Source: a virus. From it: 38,521 bases of DNA. The translations under genes were made by a program, and so were the position numbers. This document shows, piece by piece, positions 25,301 to 31,834 of the stretch. Where the stretch lies: positions 1 through 38,521 of the IMG/VR virus record IMGVR_UViG_3300018411_000009; one strand, written 5' to 3'. Below the pieces are notes generated by a model. The model made no database searches. It saw only the letters and a program-made list of their open reading frames with translations, and was not told the DNA's origin. Numbering within the stretch: the first letter of the stretch is position 1; every line of letters begins with the position of its first letter.

Positions 25301-27348
25301 CTGCGCACCTGGCGCTGCTCTGGCGTCAAAGTGGCATAGTCAATTAAATTGGTTAACGCTTCCGCGTCATTCCACACTTGGCGAGCCGCATCACCATCAA
25401 GCTTTCCTGCTTGGCGCAACTTGTTGGCATAATCTCGCGCCTTCATTAAATCGTTTCGCCACTCAGCTTTAGGTGTCAGTGCATCGTCAATTCGCTCTGC
25501 GGTGTCTGCCACAGGAATATTCTCTGAGCCGCGCTTTCCAGGCTCTGAGGCAATATCACTAGGTTGCTGCTGTTGCTGTGCTGGCTCAGGTACTCGTCCA
25601 GGCTCTTGGCTTCGCTGCTGCTGATCACCTTGTCGTTCAACGCCTGCTGTATCCACTCTTGCATTTTCTTCACTCCGATTCTGGTTGTACTCCTGAATGC
25701 GGTTATCACGAATGAAAACACCCCCATCCTTTTTGAAGGCATAAGGGTCAATCTCTTTGGCTTGATCCAGCGTCATTTCACGATCAATGACGCCAGTTAA
25801 TTCCTTTCCACGCTTGGTTGTGTGCTGAACTCTCTCAACGCCTTCGCCATAGACTGGCGCCGCATCCGTTGGTTGTGCTTCATCTTTCGCTTGTTCTTCA
25901 GTTGGCGCTTCTTGCTTGGGCTCATCTTTGACCTGCTCCTTAGCTTGTTCTTCAACAACCACTTCCTGAGTAGGTACCTCAAGCGGCACATCAATATTCT
26001 CAGGCATTGCTTGCTGCTTCGGTGCGTAGTCAACCACTGGAGCCGGCTTAACTCCGCGCTGCTCAAGCTTTTCAGCAACAAGTTCTGCCATGCTCTTACG
26101 CTGTGCTGGCTGCTGTTGCTGCTGTGCATTTGCAGGATCAAAAGCCTGCGCTGCTGCCTGCTCTGCCGGTGCAAACTGAGTTGCCTCAACCTGCTGATTA
26201 AGAGCAATACCAAGCTGGCGCTCTGGCGCGTTAAGTGCCTGGTCAATCTTCTCTTGTGCCTTAACGACTGGATGAGCAACACCGCTCATCATTGGACCAG
26301 CAAGACCACCGATAATACCGGCATCAATTAGGCGCTGGCGCGCTTCTGCCCAAGTCATATCCGGGTTAATCATCTGCTGATCAAGCCCGGTTTGAATGGC
26401 CTCGGTTAGCACTTCCTGGGCTGATTCTGCCAAGGCACCTTTAAGCACGCGCTTAAAGAAGTTCTGGCCTGGCTTCATAATCACACTAAGCGGAATATAC
26501 TCAGGGATTGCTTCTGCTGCAGCATTGGCTACTGCGTAGAATTGAGCCTCATCAGGCGATAATCCTTGCTCGCGACCTTCAGCATAAGATTGACCACCTA
26601 CCTGGCCGGCCATTAGGCGCATACCTACACTTGGATTGCGAGTAAGAATACTGCCAAGCAATGCAGGCCCCATTTCAGCAACACTACCAATGGCTGCACT
26701 ACCGTAATAAGCGGCACTTCCAGGCTCAGCGTTTACCGGCTCCATGGTTTTCTGAGTTTCTTCACGCCAATACTTTGCAAAGCCGGCGATCTCATCAGGG
26801 TTGATAATGCCCATATCTGCAACTTGCTTCAGTTGCTGGTCATTAAGTGAGCCAGTCACATTGCGCTTAATGTAATCAAGCGCTTCAGGAATAGGCGTCT
26901 TAGGATCAACAAGACCTTCATTGCCTGCCCATGCCAGTAACTTGTAATCGCCTGGCGTAATACCAAGACGGTTAGAAACAATAGCGATATGGCGCTCACG
27001 TTCCTGCCCCATATCCTCGCCAAGCATCTGAATGAGCCCGGCTGCTGATTGCTGAAAACGCTCAGGAACATTGCGAACAGCTTTCCCGGTGGCGGTCACA
27101 AAGCTGTCGTATTCTTGCGGTGCCTTCTGCATTGCACCGGTAAAGCCATCTATTTCAGGCTGTTCATCGGAAGTGAAAAAAGACTTAGCCTGGTCAATAA
27201 GTCCAGGCTGCTCTGGTTCTTGCTTTGGTCCGTAAAGCTCATTGTGCCAGGCGGCCAACTCCTTGGCGCCCTGGGTATCCCCTGAAAGGTGTGCTTTCTC
27301 AAGTGCTGTTAGCAACTGATCCTTTGTAGGTTGTTGGTTCTCTGCCAT
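16384..27348 (-). CDS. Giant polyvalent virion protein: adenine methyltransferase, SNF2-type helicase, HExxH peptidase motif
   Basis: A single intact frame of 3,654 residues, 28% of the genome. Domains in order: helical N-terminal part with a hydrophobic Ala/Gly-rich region (about 210-350); disordered Gln/Pro/Glu-rich linkers (about 390-880); N12-class adenine methyltransferase with VLEPSVGTGNF near 1003-1013 and NPPF near 1073; SNF2-like helicase with GAGKT near 1695, DEAH near 1857 and QREGRIIRQG near 2250; HEMAH zinc-peptidase motif at about 2650; C-terminal helical region resembling large polyvalent-protein-associated domains (LPD38-like, about 3115-3320) and one membrane-type segment near 3330-3345. 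The methyltransferase-helicase pair recalls P1 DarB, a virion antirestriction protein. The gene lies where P22 has ejection protein gp16, so it is probably injected with the DNA. Confidence 0.85.
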   Translation of the reverse strand: MAENQQPTKDQLLTALEKAHLSGDTQGAKELAAWHNELYGPKQEPEQPGLIDQAKSFFTSDEQPEIDGFTGAMQKAPQEYDSFVTATGKAVRNVPERFQQSAAGLIQMLGEDMGQERERHIAIVSNRLGITPGDYKLLAWAGNEGLVDPKTPIPEALDYIKRNVTGSLNDQQLKQVADMGIINPDEIAGFAKYWREETQKTMEPVNAEPGSAAYYGSAAIGSVAEMGPALLGSILTRNPSVGMRLMAGQVGGQSYAEGREQGLSPDEAQFYAVANAAAEAIPEYIPLSVIMKPGQNFFKRVLKGALAESAQEVLTEAIQTGLDQQMINPDMTWAEARQRLIDAGIIGGLAGPMMSGVAHPVVKAQEKIDQALNAPERQLGIALNQQVEATQFAPAEQAAAQAFDPANAQQQQQPAQRKSMAELVAEKLEQRGVKPAPVVDYAPKQQAMPENIDVPLEVPTQEVVVEEQAKEQVKDEPKQEAPTEEQAKDEAQPTDAAPVYGEGVERVQHTTKRGKELTGVIDREMTLDQAKEIDPYAFKKDGGVFIRDNRIQEYNQNRSEENARVDTAGVERQGDQQQRSQEPGRVPEPAQQQQQPSDIASEPGKRGSENIPVADTAERIDDALTPKAEWRNDLMKARDYANKLRQAGKLDGDAARQVWNDAEALTNLIDYATLTPEQRQVRRDIEGRINNVASEPGAENRQSKGMAAQRVIERSDLPESQKQKLLTDLQAAWQPEQAQEQTNEPTELDQPSQEALAGVPAEQVPGAEETGGAGLSPEASGRADAGRGERIGEPGVSTGRGVSDGQGESPVSTSGAERTGRGEQRGTDVPGSVADEKPSDAGRPVSRGDAELIQAEEKAAEEAPAPVGETTQQAVSADNRPAKMFTITPDMGIGEGGQKTKFKNNLEAIKILKSLEAEGRQATPEEQQALARYVGWGGIPQAFYGDAGKVSKGWEKEAAQLKELLTDAEYDAARRSTQDAHYTSQEIVTSIWKAVKDMGFTGGRVLEPSVGTGNFLGMMPAGVRGKSQITGVELDHITGGIASHLYPGANIKTPMGFQDFTMPDGYFDLAIGNPPFGSQKLYDGKRKDLSKFSIHNYFFAKSLDGLKPGGVLAMVVSNRLMDGQSNQAAREYMANRADFLGAVRLPNNAFLKNAGTEVTTDIVFLQKREEGTPRKGTSWKRTESVKDANGIETPLNEYFVKNPDMMLGEWGAYGSMYGPNDPALVAREGQDTGALLREALAKLPKGIMAESKAAPAKEEVKLSTSVDNVKVGSMFIDGGKVMVRQDNELGSIQAEPVEFASDKARQRVEGMIKVRDVFTDLRKAQLTEGVKDAALDALRTRLNREYDAFVKAHGPINSDANKRLFRDDPTWPQIAALEESFDKGITPAMAKKTGEQSRKPSASKAAIFFKRTQSPYKAPTKAATAKDAMAASLSEYGAIDMDYMAKLYNKTPGYIANELGDLVYEVEPGRFETRDQYLSGNVKQKLAQARQLAKVDSKYKRNVQALEAVQPEDIEAVDIDVKPGAHWLPREDMKSFVDHVLGNESGKAVYIPTNAKWSIDGVPTEAARSRWGTDRVQVTDIVAAAANQKQIVVRDRIDENTTRVNEAATNAANEKVERLKAEFRRWVWQDDARRSRLTRIYNDTFNTDRLREFDGGHLTFPGKVSDDIIKLRPHQANAVWRIVQSGTTLLDHVVGAGKTFTMIAGAMEMRRMGRAKKPMFVVPNHLVGQWAEDFTKLYPGANVLAATKKDFEKGNRKRLFARIATGDWDAVIVAHSSFGKVEMDKEFQERFINQQIRDIDEAIQNIRAQDGQKSRSIKQIEKQKERLQEKLKKLFDAENKDDNLTFGELGVDALFLDEAHEFKNLGFATSMTRVAGLGNPQGSQKAADLFMKTQFVLEKTGGNNVVFATGTPISNTMAEMYTMQRYLDYQTLQDQGIAHFDAWARMYGEVVTDWELSPSGTYKLNSRFSKFVNIPELMQRYLSFGDVINRDDINRQLAAQGKRLPVPKVKGGKPQNVVVTRSDDQAAYIGEPVTDENGRESYPEGSLVWRAEHLPKKPEKGADNMLKIMSDARKAALDMRMIDPAMYGDYEGSKVNQAADNIKRIYDQWSTDKGAQLVFIDLSTPKGAKAKEAARIRDLIEKADNGDERAQDELDKMSPDELSALDGDFSVYDDLRQKLINKGIPEQEIAFIHDANTELQKEELFGKVRSGRIRVLFGSTAKMGAGMNVQERLVALHHMDAPWRPSDLEQREGRIIRQGNKLYERDPDGFEVEINRYATKQTLDSRMWQTIETKARFIEQVRKGNTKTREIEDVGGEASNAAEMKAASSGNPLILEEMDLRQKIRKLEQLEDEHDREQFRIRDQVRRLKLRIETGKDRMLKFTRDAKQAEKAPKDFAITINSGKYDKHKEAGQALLAAANKMADAGQETKAIGEYAGFKLRLDNISGAEFVITIEGEQEYQVDIPDIAEADPTGLAMRITNTVKRISADAKNEAELIKQAERDIPDLEGQIADWSQADELAKVKARHALVIAELKPKNKDQEEIEQDGTSAMMYNAGADVPMPNWRPTYRQAGVPKRPEGDEFAIGDRTVKLKPEDQPTRREGVRVMVEDVIGPRLYQGKVKGKSKLGFYRKNNSEVRVANYDDVEVMAHEMAHYLDMHYRYNKRFTRAYKDTKYRDEVASLSYTSQKNLKFKEGFAEFVRLWLTNYAEVKAAAPLFTQRFEQVLAEDSTLNKKMVKLQDEMHRWYLQGARAQLRAKSGKELSQSQQIIQYMQSYPLERYRQEVIDKIHAAKVVERTLHGEVRDAALSPFKQFQLINGAESLHEAILKDGTPSLAEDGTFEFNGKGLNQVFWPVSKHGWKRFDLLMDYFKARRANELMKQGRERLFTKQEIEAGLKLGVTYPEFRDVFKEYQEFNKRMLDFYEQMGLIDGKQKQAFADANKNYVPFHRVIERLEDGDQAGTTSIGKRLSGGTQNVRDIAENIVEGLYSNIRAALIARAKQTLYRDIMTSQDGSLFAVKLSPDSKLVKVEQTQMAAKIAEAMADVGLTVSKDGMIMAGDPDAQITDVDDIAQALESNPDLLNFWTFGHKPTTAETYVDSAIIDGKRTWFEVRNPLLVDMLTGMRGFKSGALLNAMFRVKNLQTRTVTSMLQFLGPNAVRDTLSAFVISKNKFIPVWDTLIGMGHAIFHTKLYREFRLHGGGYGTRIEARTEETRKRRQLDLPSRNMWDTAAKFLAGYDRFASAFEYGSRLGDYRRGRQAGKNALEAAWEAREVATDFSKMGRNELWAKFLRTVPFMNAGIQGLDKTAREIFELRGEMKGSNLAKLDDAKVRFLAAGGVLTLMTVILWLLNEDDDRYQALTPDQKARFWWIFLPGAEKPLKIPRPYDIGHLFATIPEVSLDYIKERDGKEAAQTLAWTFANTLGVGDYPGIFQPMIEVARNKKFTGSPIVPERLMHVPNEYQFTDRTPQLYRNLGEALGVSPLVAEHYMKGYLRYVEAYISDGSEALLWNEKEWGARPFVKEPIDYLTYQFQGQRVPYRTKWTEGYFELKKKAAGAKSAFDLLTAQAIRDQQPMKDFSADKVNQLLISMDNAFRQIDSAFKDQETVLAAIKYNPDLTRDEKERRIENWYQQKNNALAQFYEQANKALEQVESALSQ
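23304..23342. repeat. Four-unit array at 11-bp step inside the giant gene
   Basis: ACGCGT at 23304, a degenerate TCACGA at 23315, then ACGCGT at 23326 and 23337, all on one 11-bp register. It lies in the coding region between the methyltransferase and helicase domains. Confidence 0.7.
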
Positions 27349-27355
27349 CCCCGCC

Positions 27356-28243
27356 TCACTGTGAATACATTTCAAGTAATTTGTTGCGGTCTATATTACC
27401 ACTTTGCCCCAAATCTTGAACCTGAATACCAAGCTTTCTCGCTGCTTGTGTTACAGCTTGCGAGCGAGTAACGCCACCTTGGCTATAAATTTTAGCCGCT
27501 TCAGTTGCGATAGACTGGACCTTGCCGCGTGTGGCCGGGTCAAGGTTTTGAAGGTTGCCTTGCTGATCAAACAAACCACCAAGCAACTCACCAGCCTGAC
27601 GATACATCAATGACTCATCAGCTGACTTTAGACCGCCATCGCCACTGGCACGCGTTAACGCGTTTTGCCGACTTGTCTGGCGGTCAAGCTCTTGACTGCT
27701 TGTTGTACGTTCGATAACGCGGCCATCCTTATACAGTCGGTCCTCTGTGCCAAACGTCATGCGCTCAGGGTTCTGTAGCAACTCATCAACCTGGCGAGCT
27801 CTGGCAAGCTGCATTTGAAGGAAGTTAGGGTCGTATTGCTCAGGCATCTTTGCTGCGAGCTCTGGTGATACGCTTTGCCTGGCAAGCTCGTATGCCTGCT
27901 CAGGGTTTTCAGACTGAAGAACATAGGCTGACATTTTTCCGATCGCATCAATGTTCTCTTGTGTCTGCTGGCGCTGGCGATCATCCATCTTACTTAGTGA
28001 CTCAAGCATCTTCTTAGCTTCTTCAGGGTCAAAAGCGTTTAGCTCCTGCATAGCCTGAGGATCACCAGCTGACGCCTTTGAGCGCAAATCAGCAAGAGCG
28101 TTACCTCGCTGGCGCGCTGCCTCGCGGTCCTCTTTCTTCCAGTCCATCATTAACGCGTTCTGCTCGCGAGACTGACGCGCACCCTTAACTGCCTCTGCGG
28201 TCCGGTAAACCTGGCCCAAGTCAATTCCAAAAGCATTAGCCAT
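27356..28243 (-). CDS. Probable ejection (internal virion) protein, gp20-like position
   Basis: This is a 295-residue, strongly helical protein rich in Gln, Ala and Arg. It has an N-terminal GIDLGQVYRTAEAVKGARQS, a charged middle (KKEDREAARQRGNALADLRSK) and a C-terminal GVTRSQAVTQAARKLGIQVQDLG. No enzyme motif was recognised. By position between a gp7-like protein and the giant protein, it matches P22 gp20, one of the internal proteins ejected before the DNA to build a channel across the cell envelope. The Shine-Dalgarno GGGAGG lies over the stop of the upstream gene, and the next gene starts seven bases after its stop. Confidence 0.65.
   Translation of the reverse strand: MANAFGIDLGQVYRTAEAVKGARQSREQNALMMDWKKEDREAARQRGNALADLRSKASAGDPQAMQELNAFDPEEAKKMLESLSKMDDRQRQQTQENIDAIGKMSAYVLQSENPEQAYELARQSVSPELAAKMPEQYDPNFLQMQLARARQVDELLQNPERMTFGTEDRLYKDGRVIERTTSSQELDRQTSRQNALTRASGDGGLKSADESLMYRQAGELLGGLFDQQGNLQNLDPATRGKVQSIATEAAKIYSQGGVTRSQAVTQAARKLGIQVQDLGQSGNIDRNKLLEMYSQ
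28153..28180. repeat. Degenerate three-unit array at 11-bp step
   Basis: ACGCGT (28153), TCGCGA (28164), ACGCGC (28175): CGCG cores exactly 11 bp apart inside the ejection-protein gene. It is weaker than the other arrays, as only one unit is exact. Confidence 0.45.
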
Positions 28244-28245
28244 GA

Positions 28246-28932
28246 TTAACCTCCCATCATGCTGTAAAGAAGATAGTTCTGCATACCCTGGTTTGCTGCC
28301 TGGGCATACCCCTGATAAGCCTGCGACTGTGCGTTACCCTGGTTAATGGCGTTTTGAGCAAGCGCATTGCCAGTTGCAATCGTACTCTGAGTGACATTGT
28401 TAGCCATGTTAGTTCGCGCATTGGCGTCTGCCTGGTTTGCTACCTGTCCAACATTTGACAATGATGCAAGCTGGTTGAAGTTCATGGCCTTAGATCCTGC
28501 ATTGCGAGCATAGGCATTTGCATACTCATTGCTGGCAAAATCTTGCCCAAATCTGGTAAGCGCCTTTTGCTGAGCTCCTGACTGAAGCTTTCCTCGCGCA
28601 GAAGCACTAGCGTCAAGCGCATTAACACCTTCTTGCAGCCTGAATTGATAACCGGGATCCGCTTCAAACTTAAAATTGCTTGGGTCAAACTCTCCTGAAG
28701 CAATACCTGCCTGAAGCTGACCAAGGGCCTGCGTACCAATCTCACGCCATGGGGCGTTATCTTCACGCTGCTGATCAAAAACCTCTCGCTGAAACTCAAT
28801 GGTTTCGCGGTTAGCTTGCACTTGAGCATCACTTGCTTGTTGTGACGCCTTTGACGCCGCCTTGCTAGACTTGTTTGCTGAATACGCGCCAACAACGGCG
28901 CTACCAACTACTGCTGCTGCAACAACTGACAT
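28246..28932 (-). CDS. DNA ejection protein, P22 gp7-like
   Basis: This 228-residue protein has a hydrophobic, small-residue N-terminus (SVVAAAVVGSAVVGAYSANKS), a helical coil (VQANRETIEFQREVFDQQRED), then WREIGTQALGQLQ and the conserved DPGYQFRLQEGVNALDASAS (about 90-110). The C-terminal third is an Ala/Asn/Gln-rich helix. This pattern is shared by gp7-type DNA transfer proteins of P22-like and other short-tailed phages. It is packed in the head and ejected with the genome. The start overlaps the upstream cupin-like gene by 25 bp and follows an AGGAG site. Confidence 0.78.
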   Translation of the reverse strand: MSVVAAAVVGSAVVGAYSANKSSKAASKASQQASDAQVQANRETIEFQREVFDQQREDNAPWREIGTQALGQLQAGIASGEFDPSNFKFEADPGYQFRLQEGVNALDASASARGKLQSGAQQKALTRFGQDFASNEYANAYARNAGSKAMNFNQLASLSNVGQVANQADANARTNMANNVTQSTIATGNALAQNAINQGNAQSQAYQGYAQAANQGMQNYLLYSMMGG

Positions 28933-29402
28933 GGCTCATTCTCCTGTTCGTTTGGTAGCGCTGCACGCTCGCCAGGCGGTAACTCCCGGAATTGAGCCAT
29001 GCTGAATACCGTTAAAATATCTTCAATGCCTTCAGGGCTTGTGGCATCCGTTTTATGTACAGTGATCCAGTGCGTATCTTCGTGAGCATATCCAGCACGC
29101 TTGCGACCTGGTACGCCTTCCATGATATTCACACCTGTTAAACGCTTTACACCATCAGGCGTTGCAACTGTAATATCACCACTAAGCATAATATCCACAT
29201 AACCAAACTTGTGAACGCGCCCTGTAAGTAGCGTGCCTTTTGGAATAGTTATCTCACGTGCATACATGCCATTTACAAAGCGGTGCTCTACTGGCATTTC
29301 AACCTGCTCATGATCGAGCATGACTTCTTCCATGGCCTCTATTTTTTCGTTTACCTGCTCTGCCAATAGCTGGTGGACCTGCGCCGGCGTTAACTCATCC
29401 AT
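28908..29402 (-). CDS. Cupin-like structural or accessory protein
   Basis: This is a 164-residue protein with a helical N-terminus (about 1-35) and then a run of short beta strands: VEHRFVNGMYAREITIPKGTLLTGRVHKF, DIMLSGDITVATPDGV, and ITVHKTDATSPEGIEDILTVF. This is the layout of a cupin/RmlC-type jelly roll, of the kind found in small phage virion-associated proteins. It lies at the position of P22 gene 14, whose product helps head assembly, but sequence similarity to gp14 is not evident. The start shares one base with the preceding stop (TAATG). Confidence 0.55.
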   Translation of the reverse strand: MDELTPAQVHQLLAEQVNEKIEAMEEVMLDHEQVEMPVEHRFVNGMYAREITIPKGTLLTGRVHKFGYVDIMLSGDITVATPDGVKRLTGVNIMEGVPGRKRAGYAHEDTHWITVHKTDATSPEGIEDILTVFSMAQFRELPPGERAALPNEQENEPCQLLQQQ

Positions 29403-29746
29403 TAAAAGACCTCCACGCCAGAAGCTGCCACTGCAACCTTGTTTTCCCCATTGGCATCAGTATTCATATAGAGCATATCGCCTGATCGCATGGTAATGCC
29501 TTCAAGGCTGTATGCACTCCATGACTCATTAATATCAAGAAGCTTTGCCGGTAACACTTTGTTTGTGTCATCAGGTGCGCCACCAGCTGGAACAATATGA
29601 GCCGTTACAGTTACCGCTTGTGCCGCTGTATTACCAAAAGTAACCTTGCTGATAATTGTTTTCTTGTTTGCCGGGCTCTGGTAAAGCATTTGAGCCGTTT
29701 GCGTTAGCGCTTGGGGCGCAATCATTTGAATCGGTACTGCCTGCAT
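29402..29746 (-). CDS. Small beta-rich virion protein
   Basis: This is a 114-residue protein with a pattern of beta strands: KKTIISKVTFGNTAAQAVTV, TAHIVPAG, SAYSLEGITMRSGDMLYM and NKVAVAASGVEVF. It resembles small immunoglobulin-like or head-tail accessory proteins found between tail genes in many phages. No enzyme motif is seen. It probably decorates the capsid or the tail hub. An AAGGAGA site precedes the ATG. It lies between the collar-domain protein and the cupin-like protein, with a gap of 10 bp upstream. Confidence 0.5.
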   Translation of the reverse strand: MQAVPIQMIAPQALTQTAQMLYQSPANKKTIISKVTFGNTAAQAVTVTAHIVPAGGAPDDTNKVLPAKLLDINESWSAYSLEGITMRSGDMLYMNTDANGENKVAVAASGVEVF

Positions 29747-29756
29747 GGCGTTCTCC

Positions 29757-30458
29757 TTAAAGTTTCATTATAAATGCCAGCGCATAATATGGCGGCAATG
29801 TATCAATTGTCTCTGAATGCTGGTGCCCTGGATCGCTTAGCGTTGCGCTTGTTAGCGCATCAACTCCTGTTCCTGGTGTGCCAACTGGCTCCACCTCACT
29901 TGTTGCTGTAGTGACGCTGGCACCTGTACCCTGGCTTCCTGTGTTCCCTGTGAATTGACTACTGCCGCCTGTATCTCCTGGTGAGTATGAACCACCAGCG
30001 CCAACAATAAACACATCAGTTAAGTCTGGTGTACCGTTGCTGCCATTACAAAGAGCCCATCCACTTGGTATATCTGCCACAGCGCCAGACCACATTATGA
30101 TCCCGCCTGCTGGGACCTTTGCGCCATCAGCACGCTTCACCTGATCAGGGTCAACGCTTGTACGCTTATTCATTATCGCCATCATCTGAGCAATGCTCGC
30201 GGCCTCACCTGCCTGAGCAATGCCAGAAGGCGTTGGTGGCTGGTGGATATATCGCTCACCAACTTCCTGTTCTGGCGGCTTTGGGTTCGGATACCGGCCA
30301 CCAGTTAGCAACTTCAATATGAAGTCGTCATTATCATCAGCCGCACCTGTTCTTTGCCACATCAAGTGAAGAAACTCGACAAGCACACGAGTTGGGTACC
30401 CATTGGCATCAACTACGGGAACATTTAGCGGCGGCTGACCTATTTGAACACCTGACAT
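29757..30458 (-). CDS. Tail collar-domain protein at the needle position
   Basis: This 233-residue protein has an N-terminal part common to short-tailed phage baseplate or needle genes (MSGVQIGQPPLNVPVVDANG, then VLVEFLHLMWQRTG). A phage tail-collar domain follows from about residue 118: GIIMWSGAVADIPSGWALCNGSNG, then TPDLTDVFIVGAGG. Near the C-terminus DPGHQHSE is typical of the metal-binding or trimer region of such fibres. It lies directly after the gp10-like gene, where P22 encodes the gp26 needle, and is of the same length. It may close the tail and touch the host surface. The start overlaps the previous stop by one base. Confidence 0.75.
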   Translation of the reverse strand: MSGVQIGQPPLNVPVVDANGYPTRVLVEFLHLMWQRTGAADDNDDFILKLLTGGRYPNPKPPEQEVGERYIHQPPTPSGIAQAGEAASIAQMMAIMNKRTSVDPDQVKRADGAKVPAGGIIMWSGAVADIPSGWALCNGSNGTPDLTDVFIVGAGGSYSPGDTGGSSQFTGNTGSQGTGASVTTATSEVEPVGTPGTGVDALTSATLSDPGHQHSETIDTLPPYYALAFIMKL

Positions 30459-31834
30459 TAAACCTCCATCCAGGCTGCAATTATCGCAACCGGCACAGGA
30501 TCAGTAATAACCACACGCCACGTTCTTTGTCTAAACCGTCCAAGTCGATTCCATTTAACGCGTGTAAGGTATTGCCCAATCTTCCCTATTGGCGCCCAAT
30601 GCTCATTACTCCATGTATTACCGCCATCATCAGACCACTGAAGCATTGCTTGAGGATCATCACCCTGACCAGTTGGCAGTCCTAATCCGCTTTCCATATC
30701 CAGCTCGAAACTGTATGCGGTTATGCGCTCTCTGCCGGCGTGAGTAATTGCCGATTGCGCAACGCGGCGAATTGCCAGGCCATGATCTGTTTTGGCATCC
30801 ATGGCAAGCTCATAAACAAATGGCGCGCTAAAGTCACCGACAAGGTTTCTTTCCTTCCAGTTAATGCAGCAATTAGCTACATGGCGGCCATGCGTAATAT
30901 GCTGGCGCTCATGCCACATGCCAGTAGCAAAATCAAAAGACCAGGTAAGCTTTGCTGTTGGGAAGGTGATCATATAGAACACATGACCTTCCTCGCTGTA
31001 CCACCAAGCAAACGCATCATCTTTTCTTACCGCTTGGTCTATCGAGTATTCAACCGCGTGCGTGCTGATCCGTTGAGGCTGGTACCCAACGGCGGCATAA
31101 ACAATACCGTCATCACCAAGCCAAACCATCTGGCCATTAACTTTGATGATTGATTGCGGCGCCAAAGTGCCGCGTTCTATAAATGCACCCTGCATACGGT
31201 CAAAGGCAAAATCAACATTCCCGCTGTTGTACCAAATTTCAACTGACTTCTTACCAAACACCCATAACTCACGGTAATTACTGATAACTGCAACCGTGTC
31301 GTCTGGCGCGCCTTCAGCTGTAGCAAACGCCAACGGATCAAACTCTGTTGATAAAAGCTTGCTTGTGAAAAACTGGCCTGTCCCCGCCCTGTTGAATATG
31401 AAATACCCATCCTGGAAGGTAACAGTGTTTGCCGGGTACCAACCATCACCAACAATCTTTTCTACACTGCCGCCATCAGTCCACTTCCAGCCTTGGTATC
31501 CATCCACAAAAACAAGATCAAATCCATTATCGGCAATGCTTACTCTACCAGTAGGCGCACAGTCACCAAGGCGTTCAAGCTGATAAGTCCCTGTCATCCG
31601 ATAAAGCGACTTCTTAGTGACAATGAATAACTGCTCATTCATCACATGAAGGCCAAACACAGGCCCCTGGTCTATTTCACAGAAACGCGAAAGCCCTGGC
31701 GTACCATAAAGCACTGCCTGGGCTTTTGCTGAAGGTGGCTGCTGCTCAGCAAACAGATTTATAAGGCGCTCTGTATTTGTCGCCTTGCTTCGGCCCTCAT
31801 TGGTGCCTACCGCAAAAAGTACAGGTTGCTTCAT
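30458..31834 (-). CDS. Tail factor, P22 gp10-like (packaged DNA stabilisation)
   Basis: This is a 458-residue protein with the signature of the Phage_stabilise / P22 gp10 family. The start is MKQPVLFAVGTNEGRS, followed by ERLINLFAEQQPP, a YGTPGLSRFCE segment, and repeated beta-propeller-like strands (LFIVTKKSLYRM, DLVFVDGYQGWKW, GELWVFG-type segment near 175). It forms the tail hub below gp4 and plugs the DNA-filled head. Length is close to P22 gp10. The ATG overlaps the gp4-like stop by four bases. Confidence 0.88.
   Translation of the reverse strand: MKQPVLFAVGTNEGRSKATNTERLINLFAEQQPPSAKAQAVLYGTPGLSRFCEIDQGPVFGLHVMNEQLFIVTKKSLYRMTGTYQLERLGDCAPTGRVSIADNGFDLVFVDGYQGWKWTDGGSVEKIVGDGWYPANTVTFQDGYFIFNRAGTGQFFTSKLLSTEFDPLAFATAEGAPDDTVAVISNYRELWVFGKKSVEIWYNSGNVDFAFDRMQGAFIERGTLAPQSIIKVNGQMVWLGDDGIVYAAVGYQPQRISTHAVEYSIDQAVRKDDAFAWWYSEEGHVFYMITFPTAKLTWSFDFATGMWHERQHITHGRHVANCCINWKERNLVGDFSAPFVYELAMDAKTDHGLAIRRVAQSAITHAGRERITAYSFELDMESGLGLPTGQGDDPQAMLQWSDDGGNTWSNEHWAPIGKIGQYLTRVKWNRLGRFRQRTWRVVITDPVPVAIIAAWMEV

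Noticed and set aside
25797-26282. Long alternative leftward frame within the giant gene
   Set aside because: It lies in the Gln/Glu/Ala-rich linker, where low-complexity codons keep other frames open. The product is an Arg/Leu/Ser-rich run without recognisable motifs.
16384-27348. N4-like virion RNA polymerase, suggested by the size of the gene and hairpins near promoters
   Set aside because: The motifs seen are a methyltransferase (NPPF) and a helicase (GAGKT, DEAH, QxxGRxxRxG), with no polymerase motifs.
27650-27663. Two ACGCGT copies close together in the ejection-protein gene
   Set aside because: The step is 8 bp, not 11, so it does not belong to the phased family; counted only as single hexamers.
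29757-29775. TTATAATG near the end of the collar gene as a third structural promoter
   Set aside because: The bases are the codons for the last residues (FIMKL), no inverted repeat is present, and the CG before TTATAATG is missing.
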